DNA of 49,396 nt from Candidatus Sumerlaeaceae bacterium (GCA_019695055.1 JAIBAT010000014.1:1-49396), one strand, 5' to 3'; shown: positions 33,959 through 43,610, counted from the stretch's first letter. Numbers and translations: made by a program. Notes: generated by a model not told the origin, from the sequence alone.

Positions 33959-35473
33959 TTATTTCGAATCGGGCCAACTAAGGACGGGCTGGCGGGCGGC
34001 CGCCAACTCGTCCATGCGTGTGACAGGGGTGGACTGGGGTGCCGCGGTGACCTGGGAGGAATCCTCCGCGGAAAGCCGGGCGATTTCGAGCATGGCTGCC
34101 GCGAACAGTTCGAGGGTTTCCTTGCTCTCGGTCTCGGTGGGTTCGATCATGAGGGCCTCGGGGACAATGAGCGGGAAGTAGGTGGTGGGCGGATGGAAGC
34201 CGTAATCGAGAATCTTCTTTGCGATGTCCATGGCGCGAGCGCCCTGATTCTTCTGCCTGGTGGCATTGATGACGAACTCGTGCATACAACGGCGACCGAA
34301 GGGCACATCGTAAGCGCCAGCAAGCAGGGAAAGCAGGTAGTTGGCGTTCAGCACGGCATAGGAGGCAATCTGGCGGACTCCCTCTTCGCCAAGCTGGCGG
34401 AGGTAGACGTAAGTTCGCATGACGTTGTTCACGTTGCCAAAGTAGGAACGCACCTTGCCGATGGACTGGGGACAGTTATGGTCGAAGCTGTAGGAGGTGC
34501 CGTCGAACTTGATGTGCGGGGCCGGAAGGAAGGGCGCGAGAAAATCGCGCACGCAAATGGGCCCGGCGCCGGGTCCGCCGCCGCCGTGGGGAATGGAGAA
34601 GGTCTTGTGGACATTGATGTGCATCATGTCCGCGCCAAAATCTGCGGGACGGACACGGCCAACAATGGCGTTAAAATTAGCGCCGTCGAGATAGATGAGT
34701 GCCCCGGCGGCGTGGATGAGTTCCGCAACTTCATGGATCTGGTCCTCGAAAAGCCCGAGGGTGTTGGGGTTGGTAATCATCATGCAGGCCGTATTCGGGC
34801 CGAGACGGGATTTCAATTCCTCTATGTTCACGCGGCCACGGCTGTCGGACTGTATATTCACTGCCTCGAGGCCGCACCGGAGCGCAGAGGCAGGATTGGT
34901 GCCATGGGCCGTGTCGGGGATGATCACCTCATTACGGTGTGCCTCGCCGCGACTTTCAAAGTACGCCTTCATGACCAGCAGGGCGGTGAACTCGCCGTGG
35001 GCGCCGGCTGCGGGTTGCAGTGAAACGCCGGGAAGGCCTGTTAGTTTTCCGAGAATCTCGGCGGTGTCATGGTAAACCTTGAGGAGCCCCTGCATGGTGT
35101 CGGCGGGTTGATGCGGATGGACGTGGCAATTACCGGGGAGTGCGGCGATGTCCTCGTTAATCTTGGGGTTGTACTTCATAGTGCAGGATCCCAGAGGATA
35201 GAACGTGGTGTCCACGCCAAGAGTGCGCGTTGAGAGATGGGTGAAATGGCGAACGACGTCGAGCTCGCCGACTTCGGGAAGGGCTGCGCGGGACTTGCGG
35301 CGGAACCTTGCGGGGATAGCATCGTCCACCTTTTTCGCGGTGTCTGCTGATTCAGCAGGCAGGGAGAAACCGGTGCGTCCAGGAACGCTTCGCTCGAAAA
35401 TGCTGGCGGCGCTGGTGCGCTCCTCCACGGAGACTTTTCCGTCCTTCTGGGCTATCTTAATTCGCTGACTCAT
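33959..35473 (-). CDS. gcvPB: Glycine dehydrogenase (decarboxylating) subunit 2
   Basis: A 504-residue P-protein beta subunit, carrying the PLP lysine (Lys290 in HINVHKTFSIPHGGG). With GcvPA it decarboxylates glycine and passes the aminomethyl group to lipoyl-GcvH. Recognised stretches are FYPLGSCTMKYNPK, LQPAAGAHGEFTALL and IPDTAHGTNPASA. ATG 35473 overlaps the gcvPA stop (ATGA). The first 45 residues and the C-terminal Ser/Thr/Pro tail are somewhat longer than usual. Last gene of gcvT-gcvH-gcvPA-gcvPB. Confidence 0.96.
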   Translation of the reverse strand: MSQRIKIAQKDGKVSVEERTSAASIFERSVPGRTGFSLPAESADTAKKVDDAIPARFRRKSRAALPEVGELDVVRHFTHLSTRTLGVDTTFYPLGSCTMKYNPKINEDIAALPGNCHVHPHQPADTMQGLLKVYHDTAEILGKLTGLPGVSLQPAAGAHGEFTALLVMKAYFESRGEAHRNEVIIPDTAHGTNPASALRCGLEAVNIQSDSRGRVNIEELKSRLGPNTACMMITNPNTLGLFEDQIHEVAELIHAAGALIYLDGANFNAIVGRVRPADFGADMMHINVHKTFSIPHGGGGPGAGPICVRDFLAPFLPAPHIKFDGTSYSFDHNCPQSIGKVRSYFGNVNNVMRTYVYLRQLGEEGVRQIASYAVLNANYLLSLLAGAYDVPFGRRCMHEFVINATRQKNQGARAMDIAKKILDYGFHPPTTYFPLIVPEALMIEPTETESKETLELFAAAMLEIARLSAEDSSQVTAAPQSTPVTRMDELAAARQPVLSWPDSK

Positions 35474-36822
35474 AGGCAGGGGGCCAGTACCTCACTGAAT
35501 TGGTCAATCTCCGCATCGGTGCGCTTTTCCGTAGCGCAGACAAGCAGGTGATTCTCGAAGCCCGGGCCAAGATGCCCGAGAGGGACGCCAGCAAAGAAAT
35601 TCTTTTCCAGCGCGCGGCGGCAGACCTCGATGGCCGGGAGTTTGGTGCGAACCACGAACTCCTTGAAGCATGGTGCCTCAAACGCGATGGCCTTGGGAGC
35701 CTTGGAAACAATGGCGTCGCGCAGGCGGGCCGTGTTTCTGGCTGACATTCGGGCAACGTGTTCCATCCCCTGCGGACCCATCAGGCAAAGAAAGATCGTC
35801 GCGCGCAGGGCGTTGTGGGCGTGGTTGGTGCAGATGTTTGATGTCGCCTTGTCGCGGCGGATGTGCTGTTCGCGGGTTTGCAGGGTCAGCACGAAACCCT
35901 GGCGGTCGTATTTGTCCTTCGCGATTCCGACAAGGCGGCCCGGCACACGGCGCACGTGTTCCTTCTTGCAGGTGAAAAGCCCGAGGGTTTCCCCGCCGCC
36001 AAACTCCCGGAGGCCGAGGCACTGTCCTTCGGCGATGGCGATATCGGCATCGTACTCCCCTGGCGGGGCAAGCAGGCCGAGGGAAATGGGGTCACAGATG
36101 GAGATGAGAAGGGCGCCGGCCTCGTGGGCGAGTTTGGCGACTTCCTCCGCCTCCTCGAGGCACCCGAAGTAGTTGGGGTGTTGGAGAACAACGGCGGCCG
36201 TGTCCGGCCCGATGGCTTCCTTAAGTTGGGCCAAGTCAGTTGTGCCGCCTGATTGCGGGACAGTGACCAGTTTCACATCGAAATGCTTCAGGTAAGTCGC
36301 GGCCAAAGCACGCGAGTCCGGATGCACGGTTTCGGAAACCAGGATGGTGGACCGGTCGGGTCGCGCTCCAAGGGCCATGAAAAGTGATTCGCCGAGAGCG
36401 GTGGCGCCATCATACAGGGAAGCATTGGACACGTCTGTGGCAAACAGGCGCGTGACAAGGGATTGAAACTCGAAGAAGGCCTGAAGGGTGCCCTGGCTCG
36501 CCTCGGGTTGGTATGGTGTGTAGGAGGTGACAAACTCACTGCGATTCGCAATGGCACCGACGGCAGCGGGACAGAAGTGATCGTAAATGCCGCCGCCAAG
36601 GAAAGAAACGGTATCCGTGGAGTTGCGATTGGTGGCGGCCAGCGCCCCCAACTCGCGCTGGATTTCCAGTTCGCTCAACGCCGGTGGAAGGCCAAACGTT
36701 TTGTTCCAAGCATATTCGGCTGGAATCTGATCACTAAAAATCTGGTCGATGGACTCCGCGCCACAGGCGGCGAGCATTTCCTTCTCTTCAGCGGGGGTGG
36801 CGAGGATAAAAGGGTTGGTCAA
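35470..36822 (-). CDS. gcvPA: Glycine dehydrogenase (decarboxylating) subunit 1
   Basis: A 450-residue P-protein alpha subunit, partner of GcvPB in the cleavage complex. Family marks are FLGGGIYDHFCPAAVGAI, TSYTPYQPEASQGTLQAFFE, NASLYDGATALGES and NICTNHAHNALRAT. The start is TTG 36822, overlapping the gcvH TGA (TTGA), and the stop overlaps the gcvPB start. This gives stop/start coupling on both sides. The split PA/PB form, rather than a fused GcvP, is found in many Gram-positives, archaea and deep-branching bacteria. Confidence 0.95.
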   Translation of the reverse strand: MTNPFILATPAEEKEMLAACGAESIDQIFSDQIPAEYAWNKTFGLPPALSELEIQRELGALAATNRNSTDTVSFLGGGIYDHFCPAAVGAIANRSEFVTSYTPYQPEASQGTLQAFFEFQSLVTRLFATDVSNASLYDGATALGESLFMALGARPDRSTILVSETVHPDSRALAATYLKHFDVKLVTVPQSGGTTDLAQLKEAIGPDTAAVVLQHPNYFGCLEEAEEVAKLAHEAGALLISICDPISLGLLAPPGEYDADIAIAEGQCLGLREFGGGETLGLFTCKKEHVRRVPGRLVGIAKDKYDRQGFVLTLQTREQHIRRDKATSNICTNHAHNALRATIFLCLMGPQGMEHVARMSARNTARLRDAIVSKAPKAIAFEAPCFKEFVVRTKLPAIEVCRRALEKNFFAGVPLGHLGPGFENHLLVCATEKRTDAEIDQFSEVLAPCL

Positions 36823-37214
36823 TGGTGCGCCTCGGTCTCGCAGAACTTCTGGTAGTCGGCCACTGATAGCAGTGCGTCCATGTCCGCAGGACTGGACGGT
36901 GCCACCTTGATCATCCAGCCGGCACCATAGGGGTCGTCGGCAAGCAGGGTCGGATTGTCGGGGAGGCTTTCGTTTACCTCGACGACCTTTCCCGCAACCG
37001 GGGAATAGAGGTCTGATGCCGCCTTAACGGCTTCAATAACGCCAAAAACCGCACCAACGGAAACGTTTCGGCCGACGGGGGGAAGCTCGAGGAAGACAAT
37101 TTCCTTGTTCAATTGGTCGATGGCGTAATCGGAAACTCCCACGGCGATCAAATCGCCGTCCTTACGGGCCCATTCATGGGATTTCAGAAACCGGACATCC
37201 GGGGGAACTGGCAT
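36819..37214 (-). CDS. gcvH: Glycine cleavage system H protein
   Basis: A 131-residue lipoyl carrier. ATG 37214 shares one base with the gcvT TGA (TGATG) and has AGGAG just upstream; the upstream extension to 37256 lies inside gcvT and is rejected. The lipoylated lysine is Lys64 in GVIEAVKAASDLYSP. The N-terminal FLKSHEWA and the C-terminal GAGWMIKV are standard. It shuttles the methylamine intermediate between GcvP and GcvT. Lipoyl-transfer enzymes and Lpd are not in the window. Confidence 0.96.
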   Translation of the reverse strand: MPVPPDVRFLKSHEWARKDGDLIAVGVSDYAIDQLNKEIVFLELPPVGRNVSVGAVFGVIEAVKAASDLYSPVAGKVVEVNESLPDNPTLLADDPYGAGWMIKVAPSSPADMDALLSVADYQKFCETEAHH

Positions 37215-38308
37215 CAGGCGCTCCTCTTGTAGAATGGCTTCTTTACAACAATACAAGGCAACTTTCGCCCGCGAATATCCACAGTGAGCGACGAGCCGAC
37301 TGCGGCCGATGCGGCGTCGATATAGGCCATGCCAATGGTTTTCTGAAGTGTTGGGGAAAAGATTCCGCTTGTCACACTGCCCACTTTCATTCCGTCGGAA
37401 TTGCAGACATCAAATCCCTGGCGCGCGATGGGGCCGCGCTGGGTCAATTCGAAACCGATGAGTTTCCGGGCCGGGCCTCCAGCTTCCTTTTGGGCAAGGA
37501 GAGCGGCACGGCCAATGAAGTCGCCCTTTTCGAGATCCAGAAACTTTCCCAAACCCGCGGCCAGTGGAGTCGTCGCATCGGTTAATTCATGGCCATATAG
37601 GGGCATTGCGGCCTCGAGGCGAAGAGAATCGCGAGCGCCGAGGCCGATGGGCTTTGCCCCGGCGTCGAACAGACTGGTCCAGACCGCCTCCATGCCGCTG
37701 ATGGGCATGTAGATTTCATATCCGCGTTCGCCGGTGTAGCCTGTGGCCGAGATGATGCAGGTCGGCCAGCGGCCGTCATCTTCGCGCATCGCAAAGGTGT
37801 AGTACGAAAGTGCGGGAAAGCTGTCTCCCACAACGGTGCGGAAGACCTTTTCAGCTTCGGGGCCCTGGACGGCAATCATGCCCCACGAGTAGGAACGGTC
37901 TTCGATCTCGACTGCGCCGAAGTGAGCGGCCTGCTTTTCAATCCATGCGACTGCCCTGTCGTGATTGCCAGCGTTCACCACAAGCATGTACTCGGTGTGC
38001 GACATGGTGTAGATGGTGATATCGTCAATGGGACAGCCGGTTTCCGCGAGGAGGAAGGAATACTGCACATCGCCGGGTTTGGCTTTGCTCAGTTGCGCGG
38101 GGGTGAGGTTGTCCAGAAAGCTTCGAGCGCCCACTCCGCGGACCATGACGCGGCCCATGTGGCCTAGGTCAAAGAGTCCGGTGCTGGTGCGCGTGATGTT
38201 GTGTTCCTCCGTCATGCCGGAGTAATAAAGGGGCATGTGCCAGCCGTTGAAGTCGGTCATGCAGGCTTTGTGAGCAACATGCCAATCATGAAGCGGCGTC
38301 TGGCGCAT
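37214..38308 (-). CDS. gcvT: Aminomethyltransferase (glycine cleavage T protein)
   Basis: A 364-residue T protein that moves the one-carbon unit from aminomethyl-GcvH to tetrahydrofolate and releases ammonia. Family stretches are FNGWHMPLYYSGM, FDLGHMGRVMVRG, GCPIDDITIYTM, ATGYTGERGYEIYMP, LGARDSLRLEAAMPLYGHEL and IGFELTQRGPIARQG, plus the C-terminal VTSGIFSPTLQKTIGMAYI. First gene of the gcv operon. The 146-base leader separating it from the LuxE-like gene (38309-38454) shows no recognisable glycine riboswitch. Confidence 0.96.
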   Translation of the reverse strand: MRQTPLHDWHVAHKACMTDFNGWHMPLYYSGMTEEHNITRTSTGLFDLGHMGRVMVRGVGARSFLDNLTPAQLSKAKPGDVQYSFLLAETGCPIDDITIYTMSHTEYMLVVNAGNHDRAVAWIEKQAAHFGAVEIEDRSYSWGMIAVQGPEAEKVFRTVVGDSFPALSYYTFAMREDDGRWPTCIISATGYTGERGYEIYMPISGMEAVWTSLFDAGAKPIGLGARDSLRLEAAMPLYGHELTDATTPLAAGLGKFLDLEKGDFIGRAALLAQKEAGGPARKLIGFELTQRGPIARQGFDVCNSDGMKVGSVTSGIFSPTLQKTIGMAYIDAASAAVGSSLTVDIRGRKLPCIVVKKPFYKRSA

Positions 38309-38454
38309 CAGACCCGCACCGGGCGCGAAGAAAAATTATCGAAGGGGACGTGGGTAAACACCAAGCGAGTTATTTCCGTCGGGACTTCCGTATTTGCTCA
38401 GCGAGCAGAATTTCAAGTTTTAGGGGCCAAGGTGGCGCTGCAAGCAAAAATACG

Positions 38455-39570
38455 TCAGGTGGCTTTGCCACGGATTTGTGATTTGTAGTGTTCCGCTGGA
38501 AGGGAGCAGCCACGAGGCGTAGAGCGCGGCACTCGGCCACGGACTTCGAAGCCGCGGTCGTGAATGACGCCGACGTCCTCTGTTTGGAGTGCGATCACGC
38601 TTCCAAGGTTTGCCAAATCCATGATCCGCAGCAGACCAGGGCGACCGGGTTCCACCGGACGGCCTGAATCGGGGTCCACCGCGAGGACGCGGGTCCAATG
38701 GGAGTCGACTTTCAGGCAACCAGGGGTTTCATCCACAAGGCTGCGATCATAGAATTGGGAGGACAATTCTGTCATGCCATATTCGTTAATAATGCGCCAT
38801 TCTGGAATGCCGAAGACTGCGGAAAGCTGGCGATAGAACTCGAGACGGGGAATCTCGCGCGTGCGGCCTTTGAATCCGCCGGTCTCCATGATCCGGCTGC
38901 CGGCAGGAAGGGCAAACGTCCGGCCGGCCTGTACGGCTGCATCCAGCGCATGAACAAATGCGAAGGCTGTTCCCATAAGTAGGATCGGCTGCCCTTGTTT
39001 CTCGCTGGTGGCGAGATCCTCAATCAGACTCTCGGACTGGAGGTCATTGCCCGTAACGTAGTAGGAACTTTCCTGAGTGCCAAGATGGGTTACAAGGGTC
39101 TGCATCATGTGGACGAGGGAAGAGCGAGGCACTTCTGACGGAGGGGGGGTCAGTATCAGACAGCGCGCTTTGTCCAAGTCGGGCGACACAAATTTCCGAA
39201 ATGTGGCCATGAGGGCCGTTTCATAGATTTCGAGCGTGGAGAAGTAGTGTCGGCCGGTTTCGGCCTCGGTGGTGCCGCTGGTCTCAAAGAAGGTTTTTGA
39301 GTCCTGCGGGGGGAAGCAACGGATTTCACCGCGCTTGAAGGCGGCTGCGGGAAGAGGGAGGATTTCGCGCCAGGATTGGGGTTCGGGTGCCCTTGCCGCG
39401 GCGCTGAACCGACGATAGAATTCGTTGGTTTCGATTTGGAATCGCCATATGTCGAGTGCCAGTTGGTTAAACGCATCGTCGGTCGCGGCCGCGGGTGAGT
39501 TTATGAATTCGATGACACGTTGGTGCAACGCCGCGCCACGCTTCCTGTTTTCCGCGTCCTGTTTGGGCAT
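38455..39570 (-). CDS. LuxE-family acyl-protein synthetase
   Basis: A 371-residue ANL-superfamily adenylating enzyme of the LuxE / acyl-protein synthetase type. Adenylation motifs are FFETSGTTEAETGRHYFST near residue 92 and EYGMTELSSQFYDRS near 265, with METGGFKGRTREI between. It would activate a fatty acid or similar carboxylate as an acyl-AMP. No LuxC reductase or acyl carrier is adjacent, so substrate and acceptor are unknown. It lies 26 bases after dgt and 146 before gcvT, all on the minus strand. The C-terminal lid (VIHDRGFEVRGR) is short, as in LuxE-like proteins. Confidence 0.85.
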   Translation of the reverse strand: MPKQDAENRKRGAALHQRVIEFINSPAAATDDAFNQLALDIWRFQIETNEFYRRFSAAARAPEPQSWREILPLPAAAFKRGEIRCFPPQDSKTFFETSGTTEAETGRHYFSTLEIYETALMATFRKFVSPDLDKARCLILTPPPSEVPRSSLVHMMQTLVTHLGTQESSYYVTGNDLQSESLIEDLATSEKQGQPILLMGTAFAFVHALDAAVQAGRTFALPAGSRIMETGGFKGRTREIPRLEFYRQLSAVFGIPEWRIINEYGMTELSSQFYDRSLVDETPGCLKVDSHWTRVLAVDPDSGRPVEPGRPGLLRIMDLANLGSVIALQTEDVGVIHDRGFEVRGRVPRSTPRGCSLPAEHYKSQIRGKAT

Positions 39571-39596
39571 GATGAGGGCCGCCGGGTAGACGGGGC

Positions 39597-40760
39597 CTAA
39601 AGGGCCGTCGTCCCGGGCTCGAAGGCTCGGGTATAGTCATCCAGCAGGTACCGGTCGGTCATCCCGCCGATATAATCCGTCACGACACGCTTGAGTCCGT
39701 CCTTTTCGATTCGCGCCTGGTACTTCAGGGGCAGTTGCTCGGGGATTTCCACATATAGATTGAACAAGCGGGTAATGAAACGCTCCGCCTTGGTTGCCAT
39801 TCGCACAACGCTGGGGTGGCGGTAAACGCGTGCCATCATAAAGGCTTTCAGTTTCGCGGTTTTGGCGGACATTTCCGGCGATAGACGGACCACGCGGCGA
39901 CCTTTCAGGGCGCGAACGTCGTCCACCGTCTTGATGCCGAGTTCGTTGATGTTCCGCATGGTTGCGCGAAGGGCATCACCGACCTGCATGTCGATCAGTG
40001 TGCCAATGGCCCGGTATTTTACGAATTTCTCGGCTGCACCTGCCGGGCAGGATCTTCGCGCAGCTTCCACGACTTCGCCGACCCATTCAACTTCGGCCAG
40101 ATCGCGCATTTCAATCAGGCCCATCTTGATGGCATCGTCGATGTCGTGGTTGTTGTAGGCGATTTCGTCGGCTATGTCGCATAACTGCGACTCGAGGGTC
40201 GGAGCCAGGTGGGGCAGGAACCGCTCCTCGGCATTGGGTTTGTCATAGGCTGTGTCGTGCTTGATGATGCCCTCGCGCACCTCCCAGGTAAGGTTCAAGC
40301 CGGGGATGTCGGGGTAACGTTCTTCGAGGTACTCGACAACGCGGAGGCCCTGCTCATTGTGCTCGAATCCTCCTTCGTCGGCCATGAGTTTCTTCACGGC
40401 TTCCTCGCCACTGTGGCCAAAGGGAGTATGGCCGACATCGTGAGCTAGCGCGATGGCTTCGGTAAGGTCGGCGTTCAGGCGGAGATTGCGGGCCATGGTG
40501 CGGGCAATTTGCGCGACCTCCATGGTGTGGGTCAGACGGGTGCGAAAGTAGTCGCCATGCTCCACCATGTAAACCTGGGTCTTGTATTCCAGTTTGCGGA
40601 ATGCTGTGGAATGGATGATTCGGTCGCGGTCGCGCTGGAACTCGGTGCGGAACTCGTCGGGCTTAAGTGGGAAATCGCGCCCCCGCGTGTCCCGACTTTT
40701 CATCGCATAGGGCGCCAGAATGTCGTCTTCTATTTTCTCCAAATCACTCCGCAGAAGCAT
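39597..40760 (-). CDS. dgt: Deoxyguanosinetriphosphate triphosphohydrolase-like protein
   Basis: A 387-residue HD-domain dNTPase that hydrolyses dGTP (or other dNTPs) to the nucleoside and triphosphate. It has the conserved start RDRIIHSTAFRKLEYKTQV, metal ligands His78 (RLTHTMEV) and His107-Asp108 (LAHDVGHTPFGHSGE), NEQGLRVVEYLEERYP and DIADEIAYNNHDIDDA. The length is that of the dGTPase-like short subfamily. ATG 40760 is directly followed by conserved N-terminal sequence. Divergent from mltG. Such enzymes can also limit phage replication, but nothing here points to a defence setting. Confidence 0.93.
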   Translation of the reverse strand: MLLRSDLEKIEDDILAPYAMKSRDTRGRDFPLKPDEFRTEFQRDRDRIIHSTAFRKLEYKTQVYMVEHGDYFRTRLTHTMEVAQIARTMARNLRLNADLTEAIALAHDVGHTPFGHSGEEAVKKLMADEGGFEHNEQGLRVVEYLEERYPDIPGLNLTWEVREGIIKHDTAYDKPNAEERFLPHLAPTLESQLCDIADEIAYNNHDIDDAIKMGLIEMRDLAEVEWVGEVVEAARRSCPAGAAEKFVKYRAIGTLIDMQVGDALRATMRNINELGIKTVDDVRALKGRRVVRLSPEMSAKTAKLKAFMMARVYRHPSVVRMATKAERFITRLFNLYVEIPEQLPLKYQARIEKDGLKRVVTDYIGGMTDRYLLDDYTRAFEPGTTAL

Positions 40761-40902
40761 GATGGTCTCAATCGTTCATGAATTTTGAATGAGTAGGGCT
40801 ACTTTTTGCCAGAATCGGCGTCAAAGCTTTTGTGTTGAACTTCGTTCCTTGGGGGCGTCTTTTCGAAGCCTTTGTTTGGTGTATTTCCCCGGATTGGACT
40901 TA

Positions 40903-42891
40903 ATGTCAGAAAACAACATAACGGAAACGGATGCTCTGATGGGAGGTTCCGGCCCAAACGGCAGCGGATCTCCCTTGGCTGGTAAGCCAGCCATCGAATC
41001 CACTCCCCCCGAAGACGAGGAAATTGAAGTCTTTTGGGATGAGGACGAGGACGAGATTTCGGGTACTGATTTCGCGCCGAATCCTGCTGCGGCCCAAGCT
41101 GTGACGCCAGCTTCCCATGAAGTAGGTACGGCTGACCCCATACCGGAGCCGGCAACGCAACCACCAGCACCGAAGATTATCGAAATTACAGCAACGCCTC
41201 AGGTTGAGGTTTCGACGACTGAAACCATTGAATCGCCTGCTGCGGTTGCGCCATCAATCGTTACCGAGTTACCGGCTGCAACTCAGGAAACTGCCGCTAA
41301 AGCCGCCGCTATGGGCGAAACTACCGTGGAAAATTCACCAACGGAGGCGGTGGTGGCGACACCCAGCCCGGCAGCGGACGAGGAAAGCCTGTTTCGAGGA
41401 ATCAAGTCGTTCCTGTCGCAGCATCTTGAGACAGATTCGGGCCCACTTGAGCTTGGGAAACCGGCATCAGCAATTACCCCGGCGGACGCTCCTCCGGATG
41501 CCTCTCCCGTTTTGCCGCCCCTTCCCTCCTCTGTGCCGGCAAATGAGGCGGGGGCTGTTGTCAGCGCGGCTGCGGCGGGTGTGGCCACGGAGAATCTCCT
41601 TTCAACGCCTGTTTCCCAACCGGCTGGGGGGGGAGAGCCTCAGGCTCCACAGCCGTTCTACGAAATGCCTGACCAAGTGCCGCACATTCCGCATGAAGAT
41701 ACGGAGGACAGCTATCGTCCGGCACCGCGGCTGCGTCGCCGCCCGAAGCGCCGGACGATACTTGGCACAATTGCCAATGTGCTAATCTGGCTGACACTGG
41801 TTGCCTGCTTTGTGCTCGTAGGATTGGGACTGTTGTATTTCCGATATGCTTCCGACCGCTTGAACAACACGCAGTTTGATTCCAACCGGCTTGTGGTGCT
41901 GACCATCAATCCGGGCGACCGATTTGCCACCGTGCTGGATCGCATGCAGGAAGAGGGGCTCCTTGGGAATTACATGGGAGTGGATGACCGGAATCTCATG
42001 CTCTACCTGTCCCACATGCAGGGGGACTCCAACAAAATTAAGTCGGGGGCTTACCGGCTGAACACTAGCATGAGCCTCAGCGAGGTTTACGACCGGCTGA
42101 TCAAGGGATCGCAGGATTTCAAGATTACGGTTCCTGAGGGGAAAACCGTGAAGGAAATCGCGGCCATTGTGAAACGGCGAAATGAGGATTTTGACGACCA
42201 GAAGTTCATCGAGTTGACCAGTGATTCAGGTTTTATCAGTGGGCTTGGGTTTGGCAATCTGAACTCGCTGGAAGGCTACCTGTACCCCAGCACCTATTTC
42301 TTTGGTCCCGGCATGAAGGAGGAGGAGCTCATCAAGATGATGGTGAAGACCTTCCGGGAAACACTGGAGCCGAAATTGAAGGAAGTCCCGAATACCACCG
42401 GACTGAGTTTTCAGGACCACATTATCATGGCGTCCCTGATAGAGCGCGAGGCGCGATCCGACGAGGATCGCCCCATGATTGCGTCTGTGCTTTATAATCG
42501 TCTGGCCAAAGACATGCCACTGCAGGTGGATGCGGCAATTCAGTACGCCAATGGCGACTACAGCAAGCCGCCCACCTCTGCGGATCTCAAGCAGGACTCC
42601 CCTTACAACACTTACAAGAACAAGGGGCTGCCGCCGGGGCCCATTTGCAACCCTCGCCTGGCCTCTATTTTGGCAACTTTCCAACCTGCACAGACCGACT
42701 TCCTTTTCTATGTGCATAAAGGCGACGGAACCCATGCGTTTGCGAAGACGTTTGAGGAACACAAGGCGAACGTCCGACTTTATTTGAAGTCGAAGACCCC
42801 TCCCGGAATGGAGGAGGATATGGCCGCCGAACCCGCAAAATCCAATGGTTCAGGCGCGAAGCCCGAGAAGAAGCGGGCCGACAAGCAGTAA
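40903..42891 (+). CDS. mltG: Endolytic murein transglycosylase MltG with long acidic N-terminus
   Basis: A 662-residue YceG/MltG protein, an inner-membrane lytic transglycosylase that cuts nascent glycan strands and sets chain length. ATG 40903 (MSENNITETDAL) is preferred to the frame start at 40789, which codes for unlikely sequence. Residues 1-280 form a low-complexity Glu/Asp/Pro/Ala-rich cytoplasmic region. A basic stretch (RLRRRPKRR) precedes a membrane helix (LIWLTLVACFVLVGLGLLYF). A LysM-like part and the catalytic domain follow, with SLEGYLYPSTYFFG, the catalytic Glu in SLIEREARSDEDRPM, VDAAIQYANGD and LPPGPICNPRLASI. The N-terminal extension is far longer than in the E. coli enzyme. 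Seventeen bases separate it from psd. Confidence 0.93.
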   Translation: MSENNITETDALMGGSGPNGSGSPLAGKPAIESTPPEDEEIEVFWDEDEDEISGTDFAPNPAAAQAVTPASHEVGTADPIPEPATQPPAPKIIEITATPQVEVSTTETIESPAAVAPSIVTELPAATQETAAKAAAMGETTVENSPTEAVVATPSPAADEESLFRGIKSFLSQHLETDSGPLELGKPASAITPADAPPDASPVLPPLPSSVPANEAGAVVSAAAAGVATENLLSTPVSQPAGGGEPQAPQPFYEMPDQVPHIPHEDTEDSYRPAPRLRRRPKRRTILGTIANVLIWLTLVACFVLVGLGLLYFRYASDRLNNTQFDSNRLVVLTINPGDRFATVLDRMQEEGLLGNYMGVDDRNLMLYLSHMQGDSNKIKSGAYRLNTSMSLSEVYDRLIKGSQDFKITVPEGKTVKEIAAIVKRRNEDFDDQKFIELTSDSGFISGLGFGNLNSLEGYLYPSTYFFGPGMKEEELIKMMVKTFRETLEPKLKEVPNTTGLSFQDHIIMASLIEREARSDEDRPMIASVLYNRLAKDMPLQVDAAIQYANGDYSKPPTSADLKQDSPYNTYKNKGLPPGPICNPRLASILATFQPAQTDFLFYVHKGDGTHAFAKTFEEHKANVRLYLKSKTPPGMEEDMAAEPAKSNGSGAKPEKKRADKQ

Positions 42892-42908
42892 TCCTACACT
42901 AAACCCCC

Positions 42909-43610
42909 GTGAAATATCGCGCCACAACCTTCCCAGTCGCCAATGAGGCCTGGCCATTTGCCGTGCCGTTGGCCGTCGTTGTTGCCATTGCGTTGGCATT
43001 CCATTTGTATTGGAGCGCAACAATCCTTGGGGTGCTGCTGGTTTATGTCATTGCCTTCTTCAGGAATCCGCAGCGAAGGGCAATTGGTGGGCCTGACAAT
43101 ATCATTGCCCCCGCCGACGGCAAAATTGTCGCGGCGGGGATCGTCTCCCACCCAGATTTCGAGGATGGAAGCGCACTGAGGGTCGCAATCTTCATGTCTC
43201 TCTTTAATTGCCATGTGAACTGGGCACCTTGTGGTGGGAGGGTGGCCAAGTGTGATTATTATCCGGGGCAATTCCTGAATGCGATGGACGACAAATCCAG
43301 CGAAGTGAACGAGCGGAAGGTAATGACTGTGGAACATGCGGGCGGGCAAACCCTTATTGTTAAGCTCGTGGCGGGATTGGTTGCGCGGCGAATTGTTTGC
43401 CCGATAGGGGCGAACGATACATTGGAGGCGGGCGAAAAGATTGGGCTCATCCGTTTTGGTTCAAGGGCTGAGGTACTGCTGCCGGCAAATAGCGAGTTGC
43501 TTGTCAAACCGGGTATGATGGTTCGCGGCGGGGAGACATTGCTTGCGGTTTTGAAGCCGGCACGTGTCACAACGCAAGAATCGGCTGTGGCCGCAGGAGC
43601 GGCTTCATGA
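42909..43610 (+). CDS. psd: Phosphatidylserine decarboxylase
   Basis: A 233-residue Psd of the short type, which makes phosphatidylethanolamine from phosphatidylserine. GTG 42909 is the only good start. One or two N-terminal membrane helices (FAVPLAVVVAIALAFHLYW, TILGVLLVYVIAFF) precede APADGKIV and VAIFMSLFNCHVNWAP. The self-cleavage site forming the pyruvoyl group is GS at 184-185 in RFGSRAEV. Its stop overlaps the start of pssA (ATGA), pairing consecutive steps of PE synthesis. Confidence 0.93.
   Translation: MKYRATTFPVANEAWPFAVPLAVVVAIALAFHLYWSATILGVLLVYVIAFFRNPQRRAIGGPDNIIAPADGKIVAAGIVSHPDFEDGSALRVAIFMSLFNCHVNWAPCGGRVAKCDYYPGQFLNAMDDKSSEVNERKVMTVEHAGGQTLIVKLVAGLVARRIVCPIGANDTLEAGEKIGLIRFGSRAEVLLPANSELLVKPGMMVRGGETLLAVLKPARVTTQESAVAAGAAS

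Noticed and set aside
38309..38454. Glycine riboswitch in the leader of gcvT
   Set aside because: I looked for paired glycine-aptamer cores in the 146-base leader and saw none. A covariance-model search would be decisive.
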